From contig NZ_ATYW01000005.1 in NCBI RefSeq assembly GCF_000427885.1, positions 236,998-300,997 of the forward strand: a stretch of 64,000 bases of DNA, read 5' to 3'. Source of the DNA: Glycomyces tenuis DSM 44171 (GTDB taxonomy: Bacteria > Actinomycetota > Actinomycetes > Mycobacteriales > Micromonosporaceae). The position numbers and the translations under genes were made by a program. Positions within the stretch are counted from its first letter, which is position 1, and each line of letters opens with the position of its first letter. Of this stretch, positions 40,686 through 48,437 are shown piece by piece. Under the pieces are notes generated by a model. That model was not told where the DNA came from. It saw only the letters and a program-made list of their open reading frames with translations, and made no database searches.

Positions 40686-41105
40686 TCAGCGGGCCGGGGC
40701 GCACTCGGGGCACAGCCCGCGGAAGGTGATGGAGGCCTCGGTGACGGTGAAGCCGTGCCGTTCGTCGCCGGGGAGCCACTCGAGGGGGTCGGCGACGGTG
40801 TGGACGTCCTTGGTGACGCCGCAGCCGTCGCAGATGAGGTGGTGGTGGTCGTGGTCGACGTTCGGGTCGTAGCGCTTGGACCGGCCGTCGAAGTTGAGCT
40901 CGACGACCTCGCCGAGGGCGACCATCTCGTTGAGGGTGTTGTAGACGGTGGCGCGGGAGATCTCGGGCATGCGCTCGCAGGCGCGGTCGAGGATCTCCTC
41001 GGCGGTGTAGTGCACGTGGGCGCCCTCGAGCGTCTCGGCGATGACGCGGCGCTGCGGCGTCATGCGCCATTGGTGGCGGCGCAGCCGGGTAACGAGGTCA
41101 CTCAT
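40686..41105 (-). CDS. Fur/PerR-family regulator (CatR-like)
   Basis: A 139-residue metal-dependent repressor. The winged helix (LRRHQWRMTPQRRVIAETLEGAHVHYTAEEI, ISRATVYNTLNEMVALGEV) is followed by a His-rich metal site (DHDHHHLICDGCG) and a second CxxC (LCPECAPAR), which together hold structural zinc. It is divergent from a catalase gene, as CatR/FurA regulators are, and a 15-bp dyad lies in between, so it probably represses catalase until peroxide oxidises it. Confidence 0.88.
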   Translation of the reverse strand: MSDLVTRLRRHQWRMTPQRRVIAETLEGAHVHYTAEEILDRACERMPEISRATVYNTLNEMVALGEVVELNFDGRSKRYDPNVDHDHHHLICDGCGVTKDVHTVADPLEWLPGDERHGFTVTEASITFRGLCPECAPAR

Positions 41106-41193
41106 GGTCGTCTCTCAGGGCGGTCTTCGGGAGCTTCACCCAGCCTAGCAGCAGGAACATTGTGGCACCACTTACCCAGGACTGGATCTTTCC

Positions 41194-41211
41194 TTAGACA
41201 GAGTCTAAGCT
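41194..41211. promoter_or_regulatory. Fur/CatR-type box and catalase promoter
   Basis: TTAGAC-AGA-GTCTAA (41194-41208) is a perfect dyad in the divergent region. TAAGCT (41206-41211) overlaps its right arm and would be a -10 with start near 41218. Repressor binding would cover the promoter directly. Confidence 0.7.
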
Positions 41212-41295
41212 AGGATCGTGTCGAAGGCAGGAGACCCCGACCGGTCCGGCACATCGGATCGGGCTCTGATCCACCACAGTGAGGAAGGGCGCTTC

Positions 41296-42765
41296 ATGAG
41301 CGAACAGTTCGACAACACCGCGGGACCGCTGACCACCGAGTCCGGCGCGCCGGTGGCCGACAACAACCAGAGCGAAGCGGCCGGTGTTGGCGGGCCGCTC
41401 CTCATCCAGGACCAGGTGCTGCTGGAGAAGCTCGCGCACTTCAACCGCGAGCGCATCCCCGAGCGCGTCGTGCACGCCCGCGGCGCCGGGGCCTACGGCA
41501 CCTTCACCGCCACCGCCGACGTCACGCGGTACACCAGGGCCGCGTTCCTGAACACGGTCGGCAAGGAGACCGAGACCTTCCTGCGGTTCTCGACCGTGGC
41601 CGGGAACCTCGGCGCGGCCGACGCCGTGCGGGACCCGCGCGGCTTCGCGCTGAAGTTCTACACCGAAGAGGGCAACTACGACCTGGTCGGCAACAACACG
41701 CCGGTCTTCTTCATCCGCGACGCGATCAAGTTCCCCGACTTCATCCACACCCAGAAGCGGGACCCGTACACCGGCAGCCAGGAGGCCGACAACGTCTGGG
41801 ACTTCTGGAGCCTGTCGCCCGAGTCGGTGCACCAGGTGACCTGGCTGCACGGCGACCGCGGCATCCCGGCGTCCTACCGGCACATGGACGGCTTCGGCTC
41901 CCACACCTACCAGTGGGTCAACGCCGAGGGCGAGCAGTTCTGGGTCAAGTACCACTTCAAGACCGACCAGGGCATCAAGTGCCTCACCTCGGACGAGGCC
42001 GACGAGCTGGCCGGCAGGGACCCCGACTCGCACCAGCGGGACCTGCGCGAGGCGATCGAGCGCGGCGAGTTCCCGTCGTGGACGGTCTACGTGCAGATCA
42101 TGCCGGCCGCCGAGGCCGCGACGTACCGGTTCAACCCCTTCGACCTGACGAAGGTGTGGCCCAACAAGGACTACCCGCGGATCGAGATCGGCAAGCTGGA
42201 GCTGAACCGCAACCCCGACAACATCTTCGCGGAGGTCGAGCAGTCGATCTTCTCGCCGGCGCACTTCGTGCCGGGCATCGGGCCGAGCCCGGACAAGATG
42301 CTGCAGGGCCGCCTGTTCGCCTACGGCGACGCGCACCGCTACCGCGTCGGCATCAACGCCGACCACCTGCCGGTCAACCGCCCGCACGCCACCGAGGCGC
42401 GCAACGGCAACCGCGACGGCTACGCCTACGACGGCCGGCACGGCCGCCAGAAGAACTACGAGCCGAACTCGTTCGGCGGCCCGAACCAGACCGGGCAGCC
42501 GCTGTGGGCGCCGGTCGAGGTCAGCGGGGCCACCGGCGCGTGGGAGACCCCGCGCCACGCCGAGGACGACGACTTCGTGCAGGCGGGCGACCTGTACCGG
42601 CTCATGTCCGAGGACGAGCGCGACCGCCTCATCGCGAACCTGGCCGGCTCGCTCGCGAAGGTCAGCCGCGACGACATCGTCGACCGCGCCGTCGGGAATT
42701 TCGCGAAGGCCGATGAGGACTTCGGGAAGCGGCTCGCGGCGAGTGTGGCCGAACTGCGACAGTGA
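41296..42765 (+). CDS. katA: Monofunctional haem catalase
   Basis: A 489-residue clade-type catalase that breaks hydrogen peroxide into water and oxygen. Catalytic His60 ([15 protein letters not shown]), Asn133 ([12 protein letters not shown]) and the haem-ligand Tyr in [14 protein letters not shown] are all present. ATG at 41296 has GAGGAAGGG upstream; an in-frame GTG at 41218 lies at the predicted transcription start and would add 26 unconserved residues. Control is probably by the divergent Fur-type regulator. The last 46 bp are duplicated downstream. Confidence 0.93.
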   Translation: MSEQFDNTAGPLTTESGAPVADNNQSEAAGVGGPLLIQDQVLLEKLAHFNRERIPERVVHARGAGAYGTFTATADVTRYTRAAFLNTVGKETETFLRFSTVAGNLGAADAVRDPRGFALKFYTEEGNYDLVGNNTPVFFIRDAIKFPDFIHTQKRDPYTGSQEADNVWDFWSLSPESVHQVTWLHGDRGIPASYRHMDGFGSHTYQWVNAEGEQFWVKYHFKTDQGIKCLTSDEADELAGRDPDSHQRDLREAIERGEFPSWTVYVQIMPAAEAATYRFNPFDLTKVWPNKDYPRIEIGKLELNRNPDNIFAEVEQSIFSPAHFVPGIGPSPDKMLQGRLFAYGDAHRYRVGINADHLPVNRPHATEARNGNRDGYAYDGRHGRQKNYEPNSFGGPNQTGQPLWAPVEVSGATGAWETPRHAEDDDFVQAGDLYRLMSEDERDRLIANLAGSLAKVSRDDIVDRAVGNFAKADEDFGKRLAASVAELRQ

Positions 42766-42842
42766 AGGACGCCGCTTCCCGAAGCGGAAAGCACAGCGGG
42801 AAGCGGCTCGCGGCCACCGTGGCCGAACTGCGACAGTGAAGG
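42723..42842 (+). repeat. Tandem duplication of the catalase 3' end
   Basis: The 46-bp segment 42723-42768, which encodes the last catalase residues and the stop codon, recurs at 42797-42842 with four or five mismatches (GCGAGTGTGG against GCCACCGTGG). The second copy is bounded by GCACAGCG (42791-42798) and CGCTGTGC (42847-42854), an 8-bp inverted repeat. The copies are 74 nt apart. No gene follows until 43093. Confidence 0.8.
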
Positions 42843-43026
42843 TCCACGCTGTGCTCGCCGGAACGGAGGGCGCAGCCCGAAGCGCGGTGGGGCCTCCCCG
42901 CCGCTCAAGTGAATAGACGCCGAGAGCGTACGGCGGGCCCATTGAAGCCGCCAGGGTCCGCCGCAGCTCCTCGACACGGCTCAGCAACGCCGGCTCCCCT
43001 GTCAACGCCGCGCTGAGCCACCACCG

Positions 43027-43060
43027 CCCGGCCGGGGTTTGAAGGGTTTCCCCGGCCGGG
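43027..43060 (-). terminator. Hairpin after the TnpB-like gene
   Basis: CCCGGCCGGGG and CCCCGGCCGGG form an 11-bp stem with a 12-nt loop, 33 nt beyond the TnpB-like stop. It could be a terminator or the right-end hairpin of an IS200/IS605-type element. Confidence 0.55.
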
Positions 43061-43092
43061 CACTTTCGTCCCCGTCTCCCGCCGCTCCCCCG

Positions 43093-43692
43093 CTAGTCCT
43101 CCAGGATCCGGCCGCACTCGCCGCATTCCGGCGGTTTCTGCCGCGGCACCTCCACGAACTCCTCGGCCACGATCCACAGGCGCCACGCGCGCTCGGACTC
43201 CCGGATCACCGTGATCGAGGTGATGTCGTCGCGGCTGGGCCGCTCGAGCCCCCAGTCGATGTTCAACGGCGTCCGGTGCTTCGCGAGCTTCACTTCGCGG
43301 CCTTTGAGGTAGTACCCGGCGCGCGAGTACACCAGCACCTGCTGCTCCCCGTGCTCCTTGGGCACCGGTTCGGGGCGGCGCTCGTTGATGAACGCGTGGT
43401 ACTCGGTGTGGAGCTGGCGCGCGATCTGCTGGAGCGGCACCGACGAATACGCCTTGACCCAGCGGTTCGCCGACTGGTTCTTCCATCTGGTCAACCTCGC
43501 GGAGATCTCCGCGTACGTCAGCTTCGCGCGCCGGCGCCGCCACTCGGTCTGGAACACCGAAAGCGACCAGTTGTAAACGGCGCGAACCGCTTCCAATGTC
43601 TCCTCCAGGTTCCGCCGCTGCTCGTCATCGGGCGTGAACGTATACTCGTAACCGCGTTTCACCAAGTGGGTCATGGGTTTCGTCAAGTCCAT
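43093..43692 (-). CDS. TnpB-like protein lacking the RuvC nuclease domain
   Basis: A 199-residue protein that follows the N-terminal half of IS200/IS605 TnpB (OrfB): YEYTFTPDDEQRRNLEETLEAVRAVYNWSL, YAEISARLTRWK, WVKAYSSVPLQQIARQLHTEYHAF, then the beta-strands VKLAKHRTPLNIDW and ITSITVIRESERAWRLWIVAEE. Where the RuvC-I Asp motif should follow, it instead ends with PPECGECGRILED, half of a zinc ribbon. The reading frame is otherwise intact. The catalytic core is therefore missing by internal deletion. Start ATG at 43692 has an extended -10-like TGCTATCAA upstream; ATG at 43674 is an alternative. No TnpA is present. Confidence 0.7.
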   Translation of the reverse strand: MDLTKPMTHLVKRGYEYTFTPDDEQRRNLEETLEAVRAVYNWSLSVFQTEWRRRRAKLTYAEISARLTRWKNQSANRWVKAYSSVPLQQIARQLHTEYHAFINERRPEPVPKEHGEQQVLVYSRAGYYLKGREVKLAKHRTPLNIDWGLERPSRDDITSITVIRESERAWRLWIVAEEFVEVPRQKPPECGECGRILED

Positions 43693-43782
43693 GACCTGTT
43701 GATAGCAGATGATTACGGGCCGAAACGTGTTCCTCACCTCATCGGCGTGTCGGCTGGCCGTGCGGCTAGTTAAGCTCTGGCG

Positions 43783-44574
43783 GTGCCCATCGAGCTCGAC
43801 GCCTCCCTGATCGCGCTGCTGGTGGCGGCCGCACTGTTCGCCGGCTGGATCGACGCGGTCGTCGGCGGCGGCGGGCTCGTGCAGCTGCCCGCGCTGATGG
43901 TCGCCTTCCCCCACGCGCCCGCCGCGCTCCTGTTGGGCACCAACAAGCTCGCGTCCATCTGCGGCACCTCGATCTCGGCGCTCACCTACGCCCGCACGAT
44001 CAAGCTCGAGCACCGGCTGCTGTGGCCGACCGTCGCACTCGCGCTCGCCGGGGCGGGCGCGGGAGCGGCCGCCGCCACGGCCATCTCCTCACAGGCGTTG
44101 AAGCCCATCGTCATCGCGATCCTGCTGGCCGTGCTGGTCCTGGTCATGGCGCGGCCGAGGCTCGGCCTGGAGCCGCAGCCGAAGCTGCGCACCGCCTCCC
44201 GGGCCGCGGCGGTCATGCTCGTCTGCGGCGTCGCGGTCGCCTTCTACGACGGCCTCATCGGGCCCGGCACCGGCATCTTCCTGTCCGTGGCGTTCACCAC
44301 GCTGCTCGGCTTCGACTACGTGACCGCCGCGGCGCACACGAAGGTGGTCAACGTCGCCACGAACCTCGGCGGGCTCGTCGTGTTCGCGCTCCAGGGCAAC
44401 GTGTGGTGGCTGCTGGGCCTGGCGATGGGCGCGGCGACGATGACCGGCGCGTGGCTCGGCGCCCGCACGGCGATCGCGCGGGGCTCGGGCTTCGTGCGCG
44501 TCATCCTGCTCGTGGTCGTCCTGGCGCTCCTGGCGCGCCTCGGCTGGGACGTGTGGGCCGCCTTCAGGGATTGA
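43783..44574 (+). CDS. TauE/SafE family membrane permease
   Basis: A 263-residue protein with about eight transmembrane helices. Family marks are FAGWIDAVVGGGGLVQLPALM, LLGTNKLASICGTSISALTYAR and GLIGPGTGIFLSVAFTTLLGFDYVTAAAHTKVVN. Members export or import sulfite, sulfoacetate or related organic anions; the substrate here is unknown. GTG at 43783 follows TAAGCT (43771-43776) by 6 nt, so it is probably a leaderless start. Its 3' end overlaps the convergent ChaA-type gene by 11 bp. Confidence 0.85.
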   Translation: MPIELDASLIALLVAAALFAGWIDAVVGGGGLVQLPALMVAFPHAPAALLLGTNKLASICGTSISALTYARTIKLEHRLLWPTVALALAGAGAGAAAATAISSQALKPIVIAILLAVLVLVMARPRLGLEPQPKLRTASRAAAVMLVCGVAVAFYDGLIGPGTGIFLSVAFTTLLGFDYVTAAAHTKVVNVATNLGGLVVFALQGNVWWLLGLAMGAATMTGAWLGARTAIARGSGFVRVILLVVVLALLARLGWDVWAAFRD

Positions 44575-45667
44575 CGGCCAGGAATAGGAAGGCCGCCATG
44601 AGCACCAGGTGCACGCCGCCTTGAAGGCGGGTGGCCCGGCCGGGCACCACCGTCAGGACGCTGACGACCACGGTGAGCGCCAGCAGCACCATCTGCGTCG
44701 GGCCCAGGCCGAGCAGGAGCGGCCCGTCCAGCCAGATCGAGGCCACCGCGATCGCCGGGATCGTCAGGCCGATGCTGGCCATCGCCGAGCCGTAGCCGAG
44801 ATTGAGGCTGATCTGGATGCGCCGCCGCAGCGCGGCCCTGGCCGCCGCGATCGACTCGGGCAGGAGCACCAGCAGCGCGATGACCACGCCCACGAACGAG
44901 GGCGGGAAGCCCACGGCCTTCACGCCCGACTCGATCGCCGGGGAGGCGATCTTCGCGAGCCCGACGACGGCCACGAGCGCGACCATGAGCAGCCCGAGGC
45001 TCAGCAGGGCGCGCCTGCCGCTGGGCGGGCTGGCGTGCTCGTGCTCGTGGACGACGCCGTCGTCGATGTCGACCGGCAGGAAGAAGTCCCGGTGGCGCAC
45101 GGTCTGGGTGAACACGAACATGCCGTACAGGGCCAGGGAGGCCAGCGCCGCGAAGACCAGCTGCGAGCTGGAGAACTCCGGGCCGGGCTGGGAGGTGGTG
45201 AAGGTCGGCAGCACCAGGCACACCGTGGCGAGCGTGGCGACCGTCGCCAGGGCCGCGCCGGAGCCTTCGGGGTTGAACACCGTCGTCCCGTAGCGGAGGG
45301 CGCCGACCAGGAGCGAGAGGCCGATGATGCCGTTGACGGTGATCATGACCGCGGCGAAGACGGTGTCGCGGGCCAGTGAGGACGACTCGGGGCCGCCGGA
45401 GACCATGAGGGTGACGATGAGGGCGACCTCGATGACCGTGACCGCGACGGCCAGCACCAGCGAGCCGAACGGCTCGCCGACCCGGTGGGCGACGACCTCG
45501 GCGTGGTGGACGGCGGCGAGGACCGAGCCGGCCAGGGCGGCGGCGACGATGACGACCACGGCGGCACCGAGGTGGTAGCGGCCCCACGTGAGGGCGAGCA
45601 GGATCACGCCGATGACGGGGACGAGAGCGGTCCAGGACAAGAGATTCGTTCGGATCGCGGCAGGCAT
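44564..45667 (-). CDS. ChaA-type Ca2+/H+ antiporter
   Basis: A 367-residue cation/proton antiporter of the CaCA superfamily. Alpha-repeat motifs are GEPFGSLVLAVAVTVIEVALIVTLM in the first half and PPSFVGVVIALLVLLPESIAAARAALRRRIQISLNLGYGSAMASIGLTIP in the second, each with a conserved Glu. A His/Glu-rich loop (VVHEHEHASPP) lies between the halves. It would expel calcium, or sodium/potassium at high pH. Eleven helices are visible. Confidence 0.88.
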   Translation of the reverse strand: MPAAIRTNLLSWTALVPVIGVILLALTWGRYHLGAAVVVIVAAALAGSVLAAVHHAEVVAHRVGEPFGSLVLAVAVTVIEVALIVTLMVSGGPESSSLARDTVFAAVMITVNGIIGLSLLVGALRYGTTVFNPEGSGAALATVATLATVCLVLPTFTTSQPGPEFSSSQLVFAALASLALYGMFVFTQTVRHRDFFLPVDIDDGVVHEHEHASPPSGRRALLSLGLLMVALVAVVGLAKIASPAIESGVKAVGFPPSFVGVVIALLVLLPESIAAARAALRRRIQISLNLGYGSAMASIGLTIPAIAVASIWLDGPLLLGLGPTQMVLLALTVVVSVLTVVPGRATRLQGGVHLVLMAAFLFLAVNP

Positions 45668-45781
45668 GCCGAAATACTTTCATAAGAGCCGACCCGGCCG
45701 CCTCGGCTGTGCGTGGACCCACATCCGGGCGGGCCGCCGCCGCGTCCACCCGGCGGCGGCCCGAACCGATACGCTCGCAGC

Positions 45782-47161
45782 ATGGTCAGCGCACACCTCT
45801 CGGACACCGTCGCCCGTCTCCGCTCCCACTACGACTCGGGGCGGACCAAGCCGATCCCGTGGCGCCTCGCGCAGCTCAAAGGGCTCGACCGGATGCTCAA
45901 GGAGTCCGGCGGGGAGCTCGTCGAAGCGCTCCGCGAGGACCTGGGCAAGGCCGCGCCCGAGTCGTTCCTCGCCGAGCTCGACTTCGTCGCCGCCGAGGTG
46001 CGCGGCATGCGCAAGCACCTGCGGTCGTGGCTGCGGACGAAGCGGGTGCACACGCCGCCGCACCTCCAGCCGGCGAAGTCGTACCTGCTGCGCGAGCCGC
46101 TCGGGCTGGTGCTGGTCATCGGGCCGTTCAACTACCCGGTGCAGTTGACGCTGGCGCCGCTGGTGGGCGCCCTGGCCTGCGGCAACGCAGTGATCGTGAA
46201 GCCCTCGGAGGCCTCGGCGCGGACCTCGGCGACGCTGGCGCGGCTGCTGGGCGAACACCTCGACCCCGACGCGGTGGCCGTCGTCGAGGGCGGGCCGGAG
46301 GCGACCTCGGCGCTGCTGGCCGAGCGGATGGACCACGTCTTCTTCACCGGCTCGGCCAGGGTGGGGCGGGTCGTCGCGAAGGCCGCGGCCGAGCACCTGA
46401 CGCCGGTGACGCTCGAGCTGGGCGGGAAAAGCCCGGCGATCGTCGAGCCGGGCGTGGACCTGGCGGTGGCGGCGCGGCGGATCGCGTGGGCGAAGTTCAT
46501 GAACGCCGGGCAGACGTGCCTGGCGCCGGACTACGTGATCGCGCTCGACGGGGTGGGCCCGGAGCTGGAGCGGCACCTGGCCGAGGCGGTGCGCGAGATG
46601 TACGGGCACGCCCCGGCCGACAGCGCCGACTACGGGCGGATCGTCGACGAGCGCTCCTTCGACCGCCTGGCCGCGCTCCTCGGCTCGGGCCGCCTGGTGT
46701 GCGGGGGCGGGCACAACCGCGAGACGCGGTACATCGCGCCGACGGTGCTGGCGGACGTGGACGCGAAGGACCCGGTGATGGCCGAGGAGGTCTTCGGGCC
46801 GATCCTGCCGGTGGTGGCGATGGCGACGCTCGACGAGGCGATCGCGCACGTCAACGCCGGGGAGAAGCCGCTGGCGCTGTACGCGTTCACGAACGCCGAC
46901 GCCACGAGGCGCAAGCTGTTGACGCGGACCTCGTCGGGCGCGGTCGGGTTCAACGTGCCGACGGCGCACATCGACGTGCCGGGGCTGCCGTTCGGCGGCG
47001 TGGGGGCCTCGGGGATGGGCGCGTACCACGGGAAGTGGTCGATCGAGACGTTCAGCCACGCCAAGGCGGTGCTCGACAAGCCGCTCGCGCCGGACACGCT
47101 GCAGGTGGTCTACCCGCCGTTCACCTCGGTCAAGGAGAAGATCATGCGGCGGCTGCGCTAG
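45782..47161 (+). CDS. Aldehyde dehydrogenase (ALDH3-like)
   Basis: A 459-residue NAD(P)-dependent enzyme oxidising aldehydes to acids. GPFNYPVQLTLAPLVGALACGNAVIVKPSE binds cofactor; the general base Glu is in LELGGKSPAIV and the nucleophile Cys in FMNAGQTCLAPDY. Its short N-terminus and PFGGVGASGMGAYHGKWSIETFSH near the end are typical of class 3. TACGCT (45770-45775) lies 6 nt before the ATG, fitting a leaderless start. The stop codon TAG is formed at the boundary with the MITE, so the last residues may have changed on insertion. Confidence 0.9.
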   Translation: MVSAHLSDTVARLRSHYDSGRTKPIPWRLAQLKGLDRMLKESGGELVEALREDLGKAAPESFLAELDFVAAEVRGMRKHLRSWLRTKRVHTPPHLQPAKSYLLREPLGLVLVIGPFNYPVQLTLAPLVGALACGNAVIVKPSEASARTSATLARLLGEHLDPDAVAVVEGGPEATSALLAERMDHVFFTGSARVGRVVAKAAAEHLTPVTLELGGKSPAIVEPGVDLAVAARRIAWAKFMNAGQTCLAPDYVIALDGVGPELERHLAEAVREMYGHAPADSADYGRIVDERSFDRLAALLGSGRLVCGGGHNRETRYIAPTVLADVDAKDPVMAEEVFGPILPVVAMATLDEAIAHVNAGEKPLALYAFTNADATRRKLLTRTSSGAVGFNVPTAHIDVPGLPFGGVGASGMGAYHGKWSIETFSHAKAVLDKPLAPDTLQVVYPPFTSVKEKIMRRLR

Positions 47162-47411
47162 GGCCTGGTTGAGCATTCCGGGCGAGGCGGTATCCGAGTC
47201 TATTTGTTCGCTCGCAGTGCCAAGATATGGCTCGCAAGCGTCGCAAAGAGGGCGGAGGGGCGCCCAGATCCCGGTGTTGGATCTGGGCGCCCCGACAACG
47301 CAGCCTTCCATTCAGCGCGAGCGCAGCGAGCACGTTCTCGGGCGGGGGCGGGCGACGGGCGGGACGAATGGGCCGGATAACGCCCGTCCGGAGTGCTCAA
47401 CCAGGCCCTAG
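47158..47411. mobile_element. MITE-like element between convergent genes
   Basis: A 254-bp non-coding element. The left end CTAGGGCCTGGTTGAGCA and the right end TGCTCAACCAGGCCCTAG are perfect 18-nt inverted repeats; beyond that CTCCGG and CCGGAAT-type sequence continue the pairing imperfectly. CTAG at both outer ends could be a target-site duplication. Inside, GGGGCGCCCAGATCC/GGATCTGGGCGCCCC (47257-47271, 47279-47293) forms a 15-bp hairpin. No transposase is encoded. It provides the aldehyde dehydrogenase stop codon and abuts the MarR stop. Confidence 0.8.
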
Positions 47412-47412
47412 C

Positions 47413-47895
47413 TCACCAGGAGCCGCGGTCGGCGACGTGCTCGAGGAGCCGGTGCAGCAGGCCGGTGAGCCGTTCGCGCTCCTCGGCGTCGAAGGGGGCG
47501 AGGATCGCCGCGTTGGTGCGGGTGAGGATCGCGGCGAGCTGCCCGAGGCGCTCGCCTCCGGCCTCGGTCATGGAGACGACGTTGCGGCGCCGGTCGCCGG
47601 GGTCGGCCTCGCGCCGGACGTAGCCGTCGGCGGCGAGCTCGTTGACGGTGGCGACGAGGTCCGAGCGGTAGATGCCGGTCCGGTCCGAGAGCTGGGCCTG
47701 GCTGGAGGGCCCGAACTCGTCGAGCGTGGCGAGGACCGCGAAGTGGTATTTGCGGGCGCCGACGTCGGCGAGGGCGCCGTTCACGATCCGCTGGGTGTGG
47801 CCGGCGGTCATGCCGAGCAGCCTGCCGAACTGGGCGCGGAGCTGTTCGGGCGTCGGGTCGCTGTGCCCGAAGCGCGGCTCGGCGGGTGTCTCCAT
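47413..47895 (-). CDS. MarR family transcriptional regulator
   Basis: A 160-residue winged-helix repressor: YHFAVLATLDEFGPSSQAQLSDRTGIYRSDLVATVNELAADGYVRREADPGDRRRNVVSMTEAG is the full DNA-binding domain, flanked by dimerisation helices. The start at 47895 is chosen because TATGAT (minus strand, 47903-47908) is 7 nt upstream, making a leaderless message; an ATG 12 nt earlier falls in that hexamer. It is divergent from the SnoaL-like and dehalogenase-like genes, with repeated operators between, so it probably represses both sides and responds to an aromatic or halogenated ligand. Confidence 0.88.
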   Translation of the reverse strand: METPAEPRFGHSDPTPEQLRAQFGRLLGMTAGHTQRIVNGALADVGARKYHFAVLATLDEFGPSSQAQLSDRTGIYRSDLVATVNELAADGYVRREADPGDRRRNVVSMTEAGGERLGQLAAILTRTNAAILAPFDAEERERLTGLLHRLLEHVADRGSW

Positions 47896-47912
47896 GGCGA
47901 CGATCATACCTC

Positions 47913-47973
47913 TTGCATTAGTGGCACTAACGGTTTATATTCGTTAGCGAGACAAACATTAGTCTTCCTAACG
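47913..47973. promoter_or_regulatory. Divergent promoter with two matching MarR operators
   Basis: Two 15-nt sites of the same form, TTAGT-N4-CTAACG, lie at 47918-47932 and 47959-47973, and CTAACG (47927-47932) also pairs with CGTTAG (47942-47947). The rightward promoter TTGCAT (47913-47918), 17 nt, TATATT (47936-47941) is covered by the first site, while the second lies just after its start point. The leftward marR -10 TATGAT (47903-47908) is adjacent. Confidence 0.75.
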
Positions 47974-47988
47974 TATGAGGAGACCGTT

Positions 47989-48411
47989 ATGAACGACCGG
48001 CTCACGGCCGTCGCCGACCGCATCGAACTCACCGAACTGGTCGCCCGCGAGGCGTTCTGGCTCGACGCGCACCGCATCGAGGGCGCCGAGGCGTTCTTCA
48101 CCGACGACGTCACCGCCGCCACCCCCGGCGGCGAGGCCGAGGGGGTGGCGGACCTCGCCGCGCTCGCGCACCGCTCGCACCATGAATACGAGCGCACCCA
48201 CCACATCCCGAGCGGCATCGTGGTCGACCTCGACGGCGACGCCGCCGAGATCCGCTTCTCGGCGGTCGTCGTGTTCAACCGCCACGACGGCCAGGTGCTG
48301 GTGCGGACGGCGCGCTACCGGCTCGAGGCCCGCCGCACGGGCGCCGGCTGGCGCTTCTCCCGACTCGAGATCACCCCGGCGGCGGGCACCGCCCCGCTCC
48401 AGGGCGACTGA
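47989..48411 (+). CDS. SnoaL-like/NTF2-fold protein
   Basis: A 140-residue cone-shaped fold protein. DRIELTELVAREAFWLDAHRIEGAEAFFTDDVT and the second half VLVRTARYRLEARRTGAGWRFSRLEI are typical of the SnoaL_4 group, which includes aromatic ring-processing cyclases, dehydratases and small subunits. HRSHHEYERTHHIPSG supplies His residues in the pocket. GAGGAGA precedes the ATG. The dehalogenase-like gene starts 26 nt after the stop, so both belong to one MarR-controlled operon. Confidence 0.75.
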   Translation: MNDRLTAVADRIELTELVAREAFWLDAHRIEGAEAFFTDDVTAATPGGEAEGVADLAALAHRSHHEYERTHHIPSGIVVDLDGDAAEIRFSAVVVFNRHDGQVLVRTARYRLEARRTGAGWRFSRLEITPAAGTAPLQGD

Positions 48412-48437
48412 CGGACCGATCAGAACAGGGGACCCTG

